From: Pedobacter cryoconitis
GTDB lineage: Bacteria; Bacteroidota; Bacteroidia; Sphingobacteriales; Sphingobacteriaceae
Length of the DNA stretch: 64,000 nt
Direction: 5' to 3'
Assembly (NCBI RefSeq): GCF_001590605.1
Contig: NZ_CP014504.1
Span: 992,001-1,056,000, forward strand
Below are positions 1-9,750 of this stretch, in pieces. Positions within the stretch are counted from its first letter, which is position 1, and every line of letters starts with the position of its first letter. The notes under the pieces were generated by a model. The model saw nothing but the letters and a program-made list of their open reading frames with translations, had not been told where the DNA came from and made no database searches. A program made the translations under genes and the position numbers.

Positions 1-433
1 TTCCACCATAAACCCATGGCTTTTCTTTTTCAGTATCTCTGTAGGTCCAGCTTTTATTGGTAAAAGCAGAAAAAAAATTGATATCGCATAGACCGGTAAT
101 ATCTGCACCAGAGCTAATTAAAGCATTGGCCTGCTGGCTCACCCAATCCTGCGCATACCAGTCATCATCATCCCAGTGAACAATAATTTCTCCTGTAGCC
201 CTTTCGCAAGCTATATTTCTAACCTTGCCAAGACTGGTACCGAATGAATTATTATATACGTAATGGATATTTGGATGTTTGGGGATCAGTGAAGCGATAG
301 AATCTTCACTGTCATCAATAATAACGAGCTCTGCATTTGGATAATCCTGGTGCATAAAAAAATCAATAGCATAGGGAATGAAAATCTGCCTGTTTGCTGT
401 AGGCATGATGCAGGAAACTAGTGGTAAATCCAT
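1..433 (-). CDS. Glycosyltransferase family 2 (GT-A), 3' end outside window
   Basis: Reading leftwards from the ATG at 433, 144 codons are open to the window edge. The N-terminus has the typical PLVSCIMPTANRQ strand, then AELVIIDD (nucleotide-binding strand) and HWDDDDWYAQDW, the Asp-rich metal/UDP-sugar motif of GT-A enzymes. It is a paralog of the genes at 15581-16276, 16273-16938, 18781-19428 and 23398-24036, and like them lacks a signal peptide or membrane segment in the part seen. The start is supported by a -7 box (TAAATTG on the minus strand) 15 nt upstream, part of the shared palindrome promoter. Acceptor and donor sugar are unknown. Confidence 0.85.
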   Translation of the reverse strand, partial: MDLPLVSCIMPTANRQIFIPYAIDFFMHQDYPNAELVIIDDSEDSIASLIPKHPNIHYVYNNSFGTSLGKVRNIACERATGEIIVHWDDDDWYAQDWVSQQANALISSGADITGLCDINFFSAFTNKSWTYRDTEKEKPWVYGG

Positions 434-448
434 AATCAGGTTTTTTTA

Positions 449-492
449 CAATTTAGGCAAGAATGGAAAAGATTCAGAGGGACAAATGTCCC
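449..492. promoter_or_regulatory. Shared palindrome promoter, site 1 (leftward)
   Basis: Palindrome GGGACAAATGTCCC at 479-492, then exactly 23 bp leftwards to TAAATTG on the minus strand (449-455), 15 nt before the start of the glycosyltransferase at 433. No TAnnTTG box is found 38 bp to the right, so only the leftward promoter seems present and the FecR gene at 612 is probably not in this regulon. Confidence 0.75.
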
Positions 493-611
493 AAAAGGTG
501 TTAATTAAATAATTTGTAGCATCAATATTTAAAATATTTTCAATTGGCATAGGAGATTGACTGGTTTTGATATACTGTTATAATAAAGGATATCATAGCA
601 CACCAAATTAA

Positions 612-1799
612 ATGAACTCAAAAAAAATTAAAGACGAATTTATAAAGGCGGTTAAAGCTTATTTAGAAGGTACTGCTGACGAAACTCAATTGTTATTCGT
701 GGAACAATACTTCGATCTTTTCTTAGACACGGAAGATGTTTTCGAATCTATGGATAATGATGAAATACAAGATATCCATGACCGGATGCTTTGGAAGATT
801 AATTATGAAATTGAAAAAAAAAATAGAATTTTCCCTGGTAACATGGAGACTGTGCGGTCATTTTCGAAGTATCTCTACATAGCTGCTGCGGCTGCTTTCG
901 TAATTCCTATGAGTCTTTATATATATCAAAGGAATCAGGTTAAGCCAGTGAGTACTCAACTGGTCACTAAAATTACACCTGGTGGAAATAAAGCTGTTTT
1001 GACTTTGGCCAATGGATCTAAAATATCTTTGGCTGATGTGAAAAATGGAGAGGTTGCGAATCAATCGGGTATGGTTATTACTAAAAGCAGAGATAGTCAA
1101 TTGGTTTATCAACAAACCTCAATGTCTTCTACTGTTAAAGAAATAGCATATAATAAAATAGAAACCCCTAAAGGCGGACAGTTTCAACTCATTCTTTCTG
1201 ATGGAACAAAAGTCTGGCTTAATGCATCATCTTCATTACGTTATCCTTCTGTATTCGGTCAGGATGAACGCAAAGTTGAATTGGATGGAGAAGCCTACTT
1301 CGAAGTTGCTAAAAATACGGCCAAACCCTTTTTAGTTTCTTCAAGCAAACAGATAGTGGAAGTTTTGGGTACGCATTTTAATATAAATGCGTACACGAAT
1401 GAACCTGTTGTCAGTACTACTTTACTTGAAGGAAGTATTAAAGTGACCAGCCCTTCAGTAAATGCTTACAAAATTATCAGGCCCGGCCAACAATCATTAA
1501 TTGATAGAGATGATGATGATTCGGGAATTAAAGTGAAAAATATCGATCCTGATGAAGCTGTCGCCTGGAAAAATGGATATTTCATGTTCGAGAAAGAAGA
1601 ACTTGGAAGTATACTGAGAAAGGTATCGAGATGGTATGATGTCGAAATCGAAAACCCTCAAGGGGAGAAATTGGACAAGCTGTTGTTTAGTGGAACAGTA
1701 TCAAAGTACAGTGATGTATCGAAAGTATTGAGAAAACTGGAGTTAACGGAGTCTGTTCGCTTTAAGACAATAGGGAGGAGGATTATAGTTATGAAGTGA
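612..1799 (+). CDS. FecR-family anti-sigma factor
   Basis: A 395-residue inner-membrane signal transducer that normally holds an ECF sigma factor and responds to a TonB-dependent receptor. Seen: a cytoplasmic N-terminal helical part (1-80), one membrane segment at about 87-105, a periplasmic FecR domain from about 183 (TPKGGQFQLILSDGTKVWLN) and a C-terminal DUF4974-like part from about 322 (FMFEKEELGSILRKVSRWYD). Length is normal. It precedes a SusC homolog with an STN domain, its expected partner. The ECF sigma gene that usually sits directly upstream is absent; upstream is a divergent glycosyltransferase. Confidence 0.93.
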   Translation: MNSKKIKDEFIKAVKAYLEGTADETQLLFVEQYFDLFLDTEDVFESMDNDEIQDIHDRMLWKINYEIEKKNRIFPGNMETVRSFSKYLYIAAAAAFVIPMSLYIYQRNQVKPVSTQLVTKITPGGNKAVLTLANGSKISLADVKNGEVANQSGMVITKSRDSQLVYQQTSMSSTVKEIAYNKIETPKGGQFQLILSDGTKVWLNASSSLRYPSVFGQDERKVELDGEAYFEVAKNTAKPFLVSSSKQIVEVLGTHFNINAYTNEPVVSTTLLEGSIKVTSPSVNAYKIIRPGQQSLIDRDDDDSGIKVKNIDPDEAVAWKNGYFMFEKEELGSILRKVSRWYDVEIENPQGEKLDKLLFSGTVSKYSDVSKVLRKLELTESVRFKTIGRRIIVMK

Positions 1800-1825
1800 A
1801 ACGCTACTCAAATGAAAATCAAATA

Positions 1826-1853
1826 AGTCAGGGGTGCGGAAACACCCCTAACT
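1826..1853 (+). terminator. GC-rich hairpin between FecR and SusC genes
   Basis: AGGGGTG (1830-1836) pairs with CACCCCT (1843-1849) around a CGGAAA loop and the stem extends by AGT/ACT after one mismatch. TGTTTGGTTTATTT follows, a weak T-rich tail. It may be a terminator or attenuator that lowers read-through from fecR into the susC gene. Confidence 0.55.
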
Positions 1854-1950
1854 GTTTGGTTTATTTAAGATTTAAGTAACCTATTACTAATGCAGAGAGT
1901 GTACCCTAGAAGATATTTCTCTTTGCAAAAAAAACCAAGCATATAAAGGT

Positions 1951-4900
1951 ATGAATTATTATACTAAACTTTCGGGGTGCCTGACGGGCAATCTGAATAA
2001 ATTTTTATTAGTAATGCGACTGATGATTATTTTGTTTTTTGTGGGTATGATGCAAGTGTCCGGAGCCACGTATGGACAGAAAATAACCTTGAACCAAAAC
2101 AAAATAAAAATCACACAGCTTTTTAAAGAAATTAAAAGACAAACCGGGTATGATGTACTGTGGCAGTCTGAAATGCTGAATGAAAACAAGATAATTAGTG
2201 CAAATTTCAATAAAACTGACCTTAGGGAAGTTATGGCTCAATGCCTTGCCGGGCAAAATTTAACATTTGCGATTGAGGACAATAGTGTTGTGATTAAGCA
2301 ACAGTTAGCTATGATTCATCCGGTAAGTACTTTGGTTCAGGATTCTATTATTTATAGAGGGAAAGTCTTGGATGAACAAGGTAAACCTTTACCTGGCGCG
2401 ACTATACGTTTAAAAGGGGGTGTAAAAAGCTCTGTAGCTACAGAAAGTGGATATTTTGAACGGTATGGGACTAAAAAAAGTGTCCTTTTGATCTCCTATA
2501 TAGGATATAGTACTAAAGAAGTTTCTTTGGTTGGCTTAAATCCTGCAGACATGATTTCGATTAAAATGAGTCTTCAGTCTAATGTTCAGTTGGGTGAGGT
2601 AACGATTGCAAGTAATGGTTATCAGGATATACCTAAAGAGCGCATTACAGGTTCCTTTGAGGTAATTAGCAAAGAACAATTGCAGCATACGACGAATACA
2701 AATCTGCTTAAACGGTTGGAAGGTATAACAACCAGTATGGATTTTAGGAATGATCTGACTCCTACAAATTCAGCAAACAGAGCAAATATAACAAGCAGAT
2801 CTCCGCTTACAAATTTGACTATCCGGGGAAAAAACACCTTGACGGTTGCAGGATCAGATAACAATAGTGGCAGACCCTTAGTAGTTATAGATGGGATTGC
2901 AAGTCCATATTCTATTGATCTGGTGAATCCAAATGATGTGGAAAGCATGACCATATTAAAAGATGCTGCGGCAGCTTCTATTTGGGGGTCCAGAGCAGCA
3001 AATGGAGTAATCATAGTGAAAACTAAGAAAGGAAATTATCAAACGCCTTTAGAGATTTCATTTAATGCTAACGTGAACATAACTGAAAAACCGGATCTTT
3101 TTTATCAAAAGATAATGAGTACGTCAGACTATATTGATGCGCAGGTGCTTAAATATAATAAGGACTATCCTGATCCGTCTACTCATATACCTGATCCGAT
3201 AGTTATCCTCGGACAGGCTGCAAATTCGCCTGTAGCTGAAATCATGGATCGGCAGCGACGAGGACAAATTAGCCCTGATATGGCAAAATCTCAACTAGAC
3301 GCATTGCGTGGTAATGATGTGCGTAACGATCTGAATAAATACTTTTTCCGTAATGCTGTTACACAGTCTTACGCGCTGGCACTTTCGGGCGGAACTCAAC
3401 AATTGGCACAGCGATTTTCTGTTGGTTATGATAAGGCATTAGATAATACGAGAAATTCTGGTTCGAACCGTGAAGTGCTAAACTACTCAATTTCTGCAAA
3501 ACCTTTAGCTAAACTGGACCTTCAGGCAGCTGTCCTTTACGTCCAGTCAAATACGAATGGGCAATCAGGTTTTGGTAATTTTAGCGGAACAAGTAGCCCG
3601 ACTGGCACCGTATCCTTGTATCCTTACAGCAGGTTAGTAGACAGTCAGGGTAATCCAGCAGCGATTCCCAGAGGCTACAGTCAGGCACTTTTAGATCTTT
3701 TAAACACAACTTACGGAGACAAACTCTTGAGCTTTGACTACAAACCATTACAAGATATTAATGACGGTTATGTCAAATCAAAATCGCAGAACATCAATAT
3801 AAATTTAGGAGCAACCTATAAAATTTTGCCAGAACTATCTGCTAATGTAACTTACAATTATAATCTCAGTTCTAATAACGTGACAGACTTGGAACGACCT
3901 GATTCCTGGTATATGAGGAACAGAATAAATATGTTTACATCTCCTGTAAATTCCTTTGATCCTCAAACCGGCTTAACAGTGATACCAGGCACCAGAAATA
4001 TACCTTTGGGGGCACAATATACAAAGGCTGTTACTACAACTAACAGTCAAACCTTAAGAGGACAGTTAAATTTCAACAAAACCTGGAATGATAAACATAA
4101 TATTTCTGCGATTGCAGGAATTGATATTTTCAGAAGTTATTCTAAGCTCATGTCCAATGGTTATTTAGGATATAATGAAAAAGATCTTTCCTTTGCTAAT
4201 AATTTAAATTACAATTATTTATATTTTTTATTATTAGCTGATCCTGTATCCGGTCTGGGTATTTCCAACATTTCTGTTCCTGGGAATTCGATATCCGATG
4301 CAACTGGAAGAACAATCAGTTATTTTAGTAACGCAGCGTATACATATAATAACAAATATACATTATCTGCAAGCTTCCGAAGAGATTTATCCAATGTGTT
4401 TAGTTCGGCAGGAAATAACGGAGGAACTCCTTTTTATTCTGTGGGTGGTAGCTGGAATATTAATAATGAGAAATTCTATAATTTCTCTCTGGTGCCAAAT
4501 CTGAAATTAAGAGCAACTTTCGGATATAACGGGAATACGAATCCTGCCGCATCTGCCACACCAATTCTAAGTTATGTGCCGGCAAGCCAGGTGTTTGATG
4601 GTAATTTACTTGGATATGCAGATATACAGAATCCTTCAAATATCAAATTAAGGCCGGAAAAAACTGCCGTATTAAATTTCGGTCTTGATTTTGGTATAAA
4701 AGGCGGGCGTTTATCAGGAAGTGTGGAATATTATCAAAAAAGAACCAAAGATCTATTGGCAAATAATGCAGCTGATCCGAGTATAGGTTTTAATCAATTG
4801 ACATTCAATTCAGGTAATTTGTTTGGCAAAGGTATCGATCTGACTTTAAATTCTTTAAATATAAGGACCGGACTATTCAGGTGGACAAGTAATTTCTTGT

Positions 4901-5655
4901 TCAGCTATAATAGAGTTAAGATTACAAAGATATATTCGCCTATAAGTTATACTGCTGGTACTTATGTATCTACCCCTATTCTTTTTACTGAAGGCGCTGA
5001 TCTTTCCCGGGCATACGCTTATAAATGGGCAGGATTAGATCCCCAAACCGGTGATCCCAGAGGTTATTTAAACGGAAATATGGTTACTATAGATAATAGT
5101 ACAGCTGGTAATGATGCATATAATGCAATTAGCACACAACCTGCCAGTTCTTTACATTATTTTGGTTCATTGATTCCTGTTTATTACGGATCTTTTCGTA
5201 ATACATTCAGCTATGGGAATTTTTCACTTTCAGCAAATCTGCTTTATAAATTGGGCTACTGGTTTAGAAGGCCTCTTTCTAATATGGTTCAATATAACTT
5301 TTTATATACTGACGGTAACATCCAGGGAGGAGAATATGCAAACCGCTGGCAAAAACCAGGGGACGAAGCATTCACTAACGTACCTTCAGCCATTTATCCT
5401 GGTAATGTAAACAGAGATGCATTTTATAGAGGTGCAGATATCAATGTTTTGAAAGGTGACCATGTCCGTTTGCAGGAAATCAATCTCTCTTATACGCTGA
5501 ATAAAAAGAATTGGGTGCTCAAAAATACTAGAATTTACGCCAATGTAAGCAACCTGGGTGTGATCTGGAGAGCAAATAAACAAGGCCTTGACCCGGATGT
5601 ATTCGATTATCCGTTGCCAAGAACCTATAGTCTTGGTTTAAGTGCTAATTTCTAA
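1951..5655 (+). CDS. SusC/RagA-type TonB-linked outer membrane receptor with STN domain
   Basis: A 1234-residue outer membrane transporter of the SusC family, importing a ligand with its SusD partner (next gene). Order of domains: signal peptide to about residue 43 (ending ATYGQ), STN domain (about 50-115) for signalling to FecR, carboxypeptidase-regulatory-like beta-sandwich (about 133-215), TonB plug (about 225-340) with the SusC hallmark around ILKDAAAASIWGSRAANG, then a large beta-barrel ending in Phe (SLGLSANF). The STN domain together with the upstream fecR points to a trans-envelope regulatory circuit. The ligand cannot be told; no glycoside hydrolase is nearby, and the downstream proteases and foldases argue for a peptide or protein. 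Confidence 0.95.
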   Translation: MNYYTKLSGCLTGNLNKFLLVMRLMIILFFVGMMQVSGATYGQKITLNQNKIKITQLFKEIKRQTGYDVLWQSEMLNENKIISANFNKTDLREVMAQCLAGQNLTFAIEDNSVVIKQQLAMIHPVSTLVQDSIIYRGKVLDEQGKPLPGATIRLKGGVKSSVATESGYFERYGTKKSVLLISYIGYSTKEVSLVGLNPADMISIKMSLQSNVQLGEVTIASNGYQDIPKERITGSFEVISKEQLQHTTNTNLLKRLEGITTSMDFRNDLTPTNSANRANITSRSPLTNLTIRGKNTLTVAGSDNNSGRPLVVIDGIASPYSIDLVNPNDVESMTILKDAAAASIWGSRAANGVIIVKTKKGNYQTPLEISFNANVNITEKPDLFYQKIMSTSDYIDAQVLKYNKDYPDPSTHIPDPIVILGQAANSPVAEIMDRQRRGQISPDMAKSQLDALRGNDVRNDLNKYFFRNAVTQSYALALSGGTQQLAQRFSVGYDKALDNTRNSGSNREVLNYSISAKPLAKLDLQAAVLYVQSNTNGQSGFGNFSGTSSPTGTVSLYPYSRLVDSQGNPAAIPRGYSQALLDLLNTTYGDKLLSFDYKPLQDINDGYVKSKSQNININLGATYKILPELSANVTYNYNLSSNNVTDLERPDSWYMRNRINMFTSPVNSFDPQTGLTVIPGTRNIPLGAQYTKAVTTTNSQTLRGQLNFNKTWNDKHNISAIAGIDIFRSYSKLMSNGYLGYNEKDLSFANNLNYNYLYFLLLADPVSGLGISNISVPGNSISDATGRTISYFSNAAYTYNNKYTLSASFRRDLSNVFSSAGNNGGTPFYSVGGSWNINNEKFYNFSLVPNLKLRATFGYNGNTNPAASATPILSYVPASQVFDGNLLGYADIQNPSNIKLRPEKTAVLNFGLDFGIKGGRLSGSVEYYQKRTKDLLANNAADPSIGFNQLTFNSGNLFGKGIDLTLNSLNIRTGLFRWTSNFLFSYNRVKITKIYSPISYTAGTYVSTPILFTEGADLSRAYAYKWAGLDPQTGDPRGYLNGNMVTIDNSTAGNDAYNAISTQPASSLHYFGSLIPVYYGSFRNTFSYGNFSLSANLLYKLGYWFRRPLSNMVQYNFLYTDGNIQGGEYANRWQKPGDEAFTNVPSAIYPGNVNRDAFYRGADINVLKGDHVRLQEINLSYTLNKKNWVLKNTRIYANVSNLGVIWRANKQGLDPDVFDYPLPRTYSLGLSANF

Positions 5656-5666
5656 AATTGAAGAAA

Positions 5667-7085
5667 ATGAAGATTTATAAATTCTTATTATCAATCCTTA
5701 TGCTCAGTTTAATGCTGGGTTCCTGTAAAAAATACCTGGATGTTAAGGTTTCTAGTCAGCAAGGAAAAGCTGAGACTGCTGAAGACTGTCAATTGCTATT
5801 AGACAATTATACGGTTATGAACACAGGATATCCAAGTGATGGAGAACTTTCTGCAGATGATTATTTTATGCAACCTAATAATTACAGTAGTCTTAGTGAT
5901 CCTGTTGATCGCGCCCTATTTATTTGGTCGGCTGGTGCAAGACGTGCGTCTGCAGCTCCACAGTGGCAGAATCCATATAAAACAGTACTCCATGCAAACC
6001 TCGTTTTAGAGACTATTCAAAAATTGCAGGGGGGGGCTACAGATCCGGTGACCTTAAATACTTTAAAAGGTTCAGCATTATTTTACAGGGCATATGCTTT
6101 TTGGAATGTTGCACAGTTATATGCGAAACCATATACAGCAGCAAGTGCCGGCCAGGATATGGGTATTCCATTGAAAATGTCTTCTGATTTAAATGATAAA
6201 TCGGTGCGTGGTACTGTTCAGCAGACCTATGACCGGATTGTTCAGGATCTTCAGGATGCTGTTAATCTATTACCTGCTACTTCGAGTGTTCCTACAAGGC
6301 CAAATAAAGCGGCTGCCTACGCTATGCTTGCACGTACCTATTTGTCGATGGAAAATTATCCGGGTGCTTTAAATGCTGCAACCTCGGCATTACAGCTTAA
6401 TAGTCAGTTGCTGGATTATAATTTGATCAGTGCCTTTTCTAACTCTCCTTTTAATCCGCGCTTTAATAAAGAAGTGATTTTTCATTCCACCACCAATCCT
6501 GGGAAAACCTTGGTGCCTAATCTTTCCGCAGCAAGGATAGATGCAGATTTAGTTGCGTCCTATGATAGTAATGATTTAAGGGGGCAGATTTTTTTTAAAC
6601 GCATTGCAAGTGACGGGACCTACCGTTTTACAGGGAATTATGAAGGTTCATTTTTAGCGTCCAATTTCTTTAATGGATTGGCTGTAGATGAATTGTACCT
6701 GATTCGTGCAGAATGTTATGCGAGGGCTGATAAACCTACGGAAGCAATGACGGATCTGAATACTTTGCTTACGACCAGGTGGAAAGTTGTTCTAGATGGA
6801 GATGGAAATCCGACTACAACAAGTACTTACGTTGATTATGTTGCAACTAATGCAGCTGATGCTTTAAATAAAGTGTTAACAGAACGCAGAAAAGAATTAG
6901 TGATGCGGGCGCAGCGCTGGACAGATTTGCGTCGTTTGAATAAAAACACTGCAACTGCAAAAAAAATAACCAGGACACTATCAGGTATAGGGTCTTTCGA
7001 ATTGCCTGCAAATGATTTAAGATACGTTTTGTTAATCCCTGATGAAGTAATAACAAATTCTGGTATAGTACAAAACCCTCGTTAA
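5667..7085 (+). CDS. SusD/RagB-like nutrient-binding lipoprotein
   Basis: Surface lipoprotein of 472 residues that caps the SusC barrel. The N-terminus is a lipoprotein signal (LSLMLGSC) followed by KKYLDVK, typical of SusD. TPR-like helices are visible in the middle (GSALFYRAYAFWNVAQLY; AAYAMLARTYLSMENY) and the C-terminus has the usual LTERRKELVMRAQRWTDLRR. The start chosen is the ATG at 5667; a TTG nine bases upstream is in frame but is only 2 nt after the SusC stop and adds nothing to the signal peptide. It forms an operon with susC. Confidence 0.94.
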   Translation: MKIYKFLLSILMLSLMLGSCKKYLDVKVSSQQGKAETAEDCQLLLDNYTVMNTGYPSDGELSADDYFMQPNNYSSLSDPVDRALFIWSAGARRASAAPQWQNPYKTVLHANLVLETIQKLQGGATDPVTLNTLKGSALFYRAYAFWNVAQLYAKPYTAASAGQDMGIPLKMSSDLNDKSVRGTVQQTYDRIVQDLQDAVNLLPATSSVPTRPNKAAAYAMLARTYLSMENYPGALNAATSALQLNSQLLDYNLISAFSNSPFNPRFNKEVIFHSTTNPGKTLVPNLSAARIDADLVASYDSNDLRGQIFFKRIASDGTYRFTGNYEGSFLASNFFNGLAVDELYLIRAECYARADKPTEAMTDLNTLLTTRWKVVLDGDGNPTTTSTYVDYVATNAADALNKVLTERRKELVMRAQRWTDLRRLNKNTATAKKITRTLSGIGSFELPANDLRYVLLIPDEVITNSGIVQNPR

Positions 7086-7125
7086 AACAAGTATTTAACC
7101 AAGTAATCATAATAATTAAATTAAC

Positions 7126-8310
7126 ATGAAACGATTGATGAGATGGCTTCAATTGTCCGGTATTAGTCTACTGGCGGTTTTAGCGGTAAATGGGTGCAAA
7201 AAAGTTCAACCTCAAGAAACAACGACCAAGACCGATGTACAAGTAACTTCTTTTGTTGGCAGTGGCGGTACGCTTGGCGCATATATTGATGGAATAGGCA
7301 AATTAACAGCATTTAACAACATAACTGGTATCGCAATTGATGCTAAGGGAAATGTGTATGTAAATGATCAGAACAACTTTTGCATTCGTAAAATCACACC
7401 TGCGGGTGTGGTCAGCACTTTTGCTGGTAGCGGGGTAAATGGTTATGCTGATGGAATGGGTACAGCAGCGCAGTTTAGTTATCTTGAAGGCTTGGCTATT
7501 GATGCCTCTGATAATTTATATGTATCAGATTATGGAAATAATGTAATCCGTAAAATTACTCCCGTAGGAGTGGTTAGTACTTATGCAGGTAATGGACAAC
7601 GGGGTTTTGTAGATGGGCCAGTTGCAACTGCACAATTCAATCTTCCAATGGCTTTGGCAATCGATAAAGCTGGTAATATGTATATAGGAGATAATGGTAA
7701 TGTTTTAATAAGGAAAATTTCAGCTGGTGGGGTAGTCAGTACTTATGCTGGTATTCTAAATACTCCAAATTTTAACCCTAGTCCCTATAGTGGACCCGCC
7801 AATGGTGTTAGTTTTGGACCTATAATATCTGGAATTACATTAGATGCTCTTGGAAATGTTTATGTTTTAGATAATTATAACGGTTTAATATACAAAATTA
7901 CTCCGACAGGAAACGCTGTTACATGGGCTGGTGATGGAGTTAGAGCATATGGAGACTTTGTCCCATATAGAGATGGAATTGGAGTAACTGCGGAATTTAA
8001 TTATCCATATGGTATTGCAAGTGATGCAGAGGGAAATATATATATTGCTGATACTGATAATCAACGAATCCGCAAAATTACACCAGATAGTGAGGTTACT
8101 ACGTTGATTGGTAATGGCGAATTCGGAGAGGCTGATGGAAAAATTGCAGACGTGAAACTTTCAAATCCAAAAGTATTAGTATCAAATCTAAATGGAGATG
8201 TTATCTATTTTACAGAACGAAACCGTATTCGTAAACTAGAATATATTACTACCACTACTAAGCCACAAAATAGCTGGAATAACCCTCAAAGTTGGGGAAA
8301 TTCTCATTAA
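7126..8310 (+). CDS. NHL-repeat beta-propeller lipoprotein
   Basis: A 394-residue probable cell-surface lipoprotein. The N-terminus has a lipobox (LLAVLAVNGC) followed by KK. About six NHL-type repeats follow, each with a core like GNVYVNDQNNFCIRKITPAG followed by VSTFAGSG, as in six-bladed propellers that bind ligands or proteins. The last 20 residues are Asn/Pro/Trp-rich and do not look like a repeat. It lies 40 nt after susD, so it likely belongs to the same transcription unit and may bind the same ligand. Ligand unknown. Confidence 0.88.
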   Translation: MKRLMRWLQLSGISLLAVLAVNGCKKVQPQETTTKTDVQVTSFVGSGGTLGAYIDGIGKLTAFNNITGIAIDAKGNVYVNDQNNFCIRKITPAGVVSTFAGSGVNGYADGMGTAAQFSYLEGLAIDASDNLYVSDYGNNVIRKITPVGVVSTYAGNGQRGFVDGPVATAQFNLPMALAIDKAGNMYIGDNGNVLIRKISAGGVVSTYAGILNTPNFNPSPYSGPANGVSFGPIISGITLDALGNVYVLDNYNGLIYKITPTGNAVTWAGDGVRAYGDFVPYRDGIGVTAEFNYPYGIASDAEGNIYIADTDNQRIRKITPDSEVTTLIGNGEFGEADGKIADVKLSNPKVLVSNLNGDVIYFTERNRIRKLEYITTTTKPQNSWNNPQSWGNSH

Positions 8311-8358
8311 TAAAAGACAATATAACTATTAATTTATTATCAATAAAAGCTTAGTAAA

Positions 8359-8901
8359 ATGAAAAATATATTTATGGCAATCGTCATTTTTGCAATTTCA
8401 ATCTTAACAGTCAGTGCACAAGAACAACAAGAAAAAATTAAGAAAAGAATAACTTATAGCTTTGGAGGACATATAGGAATACCGGCTGGCTATGTGGCAA
8501 ACTATTCATCGATAGTTGTGGGGGGCTCTTTACAAGCAGAGTACCCGATTTTTAAAGCGACTGGCATTACTGCAAGCGCCGGCTATCTTGACTTTATAGC
8601 TAAACGTGGCGGTAAAGGAGCTTCCTTCATACCGGTTTTACTTGGAGCAAAATACTATTTAGCACCAAAAGTTTATGCTTCGGGTCAGGCAGGTCTTTCT
8701 TTCTACGGTGGCAGGGATTATGCGGATGGTAATGGAGGGGGGAGCGGTGAAAAATATTTTACATATGTGCCTGGTGTTGGCTTTCATACTTCCAAACATT
8801 TTGATGTATTGCTTAAATATGAAGCGGTTTATATTGCTTCTTCTGCAAGAACATATTCTTCCGCCGGCGTAAGAATCAGTTATAATTTCAATTTAAATTA
8901 A
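8359..8901 (+). CDS. Small outer membrane beta-barrel protein
   Basis: 180 residues with a clear signal peptide (MKNIFMAIVIFAISILTVSA/Q) and a barrel-like alternation of aromatic and polar residues, ending SAGVRISYNFNLN, a typical outer membrane insertion end. It resembles the protein at 59393-59947 in length and layout (GxxxGIPxxxxxSxxxG start, central KYYLxPKVYAxGQAG). Function unknown; probably a structural or small-molecule pore protein. Confidence 0.8.
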   Translation: MKNIFMAIVIFAISILTVSAQEQQEKIKKRITYSFGGHIGIPAGYVANYSSIVVGGSLQAEYPIFKATGITASAGYLDFIAKRGGKGASFIPVLLGAKYYLAPKVYASGQAGLSFYGGRDYADGNGGGSGEKYFTYVPGVGFHTSKHFDVLLKYEAVYIASSARTYSSAGVRISYNFNLN

Positions 8902-8904
8902 ACA

Positions 8905-9750
8905 ATGAAATTAACATATTATGTTGCCTCTCTTTTAATGCTGTTTTCATTAAAAGGTCTGGCACAAACAGACACTAGTTCTTTTAAATACAGGAAACCT
9001 CTTTTTGACTTTGATTATCAAAAGCCTGTTTTTAAATTACAGAATGAACAATTGACAAATAAGAATAAATTTTTGCGTTTTTCTGTTGTTACAGGATATA
9101 GAGAGGGTGTTCAATCAACTTCTGGTGCATTTGGATTAAATTTTAATTCATCTATAAATAAAGTGACTGGCTTACAGCTGGTCACTATGTACAATTTATC
9201 AATTGCCGATATACTGACTCACGGTATGGTGGAGTATGGCAACATATTGCTGGAAGTAGATGACCCATCAAAATACATTTATAATCCAAAATATGGTGAT
9301 AAGGAAAGTTGGATGAGAAAGAATGCTTTTTGTTATGAACTGGTCCTCCCAATTGGCGTGGTCAAAGGTAGTAAAACGTTAGATGAATATCTTGCCAATG
9401 CATTTGGAGTTAAATTCGGTATGGAGAAAAAAATGGTTAATGCACTTATTCTTGTACATACTTCGACCGTCGATAAACTAAAATCAGCTGGAAATGGCGA
9501 AGCAAAATATGATATGAAAGGTTATTTTAATAACGTTACCATGGATAAGCTAATTTATGAGTTGGCTGAAGCCAGATTACAACCTATAATAGATGAAACC
9601 AATTATAAAGAGCCTATAGATCTTGACCTTAAGATTGATTCATGGACAGATCTTCCGGCTTTGCGTAAAGAATTGAATCGGTATGATCTTGATCTGATTG
9701 ATGGAATGCGTGAATTACAAATGTTTGTTATAAAAAAAGATAACCAATGA
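8905..9750 (+). CDS. Secreted protein with DUF3738-like C-terminal domain
   Basis: 281 residues, signal peptide ending KGLAQ. The C-terminal part (about 205-280) contains DETNYKEPIDLDLKIDSWTD followed by LRKELNRYDLDL. The next protein repeats the pattern (DETDYTNKLDMDLNFSSWTD, then LKPYGLDL), so the two share one domain, which resembles DUF3738/TIGR03435 (xDxTGxxGxxDxxLxW). Its N-terminal part is not recognised. The gene starts 3 nt after the previous stop and its end overlaps the next start by ATGA, so the three are translationally coupled. Function unknown. Confidence 0.7.
   Translation: MKLTYYVASLLMLFSLKGLAQTDTSSFKYRKPLFDFDYQKPVFKLQNEQLTNKNKFLRFSVVTGYREGVQSTSGAFGLNFNSSINKVTGLQLVTMYNLSIADILTHGMVEYGNILLEVDDPSKYIYNPKYGDKESWMRKNAFCYELVLPIGVVKGSKTLDEYLANAFGVKFGMEKKMVNALILVHTSTVDKLKSAGNGEAKYDMKGYFNNVTMDKLIYELAEARLQPIIDETNYKEPIDLDLKIDSWTDLPALRKELNRYDLDLIDGMRELQMFVIKKDNQ

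Noticed and set aside
479..492. Palindrome as regulator of the FecR gene
   Set aside because: No TAnnTTG box is found 38 bp to the right, while the leftward 23-bp box is exact.
2622..3014. 130-codon minus-strand frame
   Set aside because: Antisense to the SusC plug domain, with no motif or start context.
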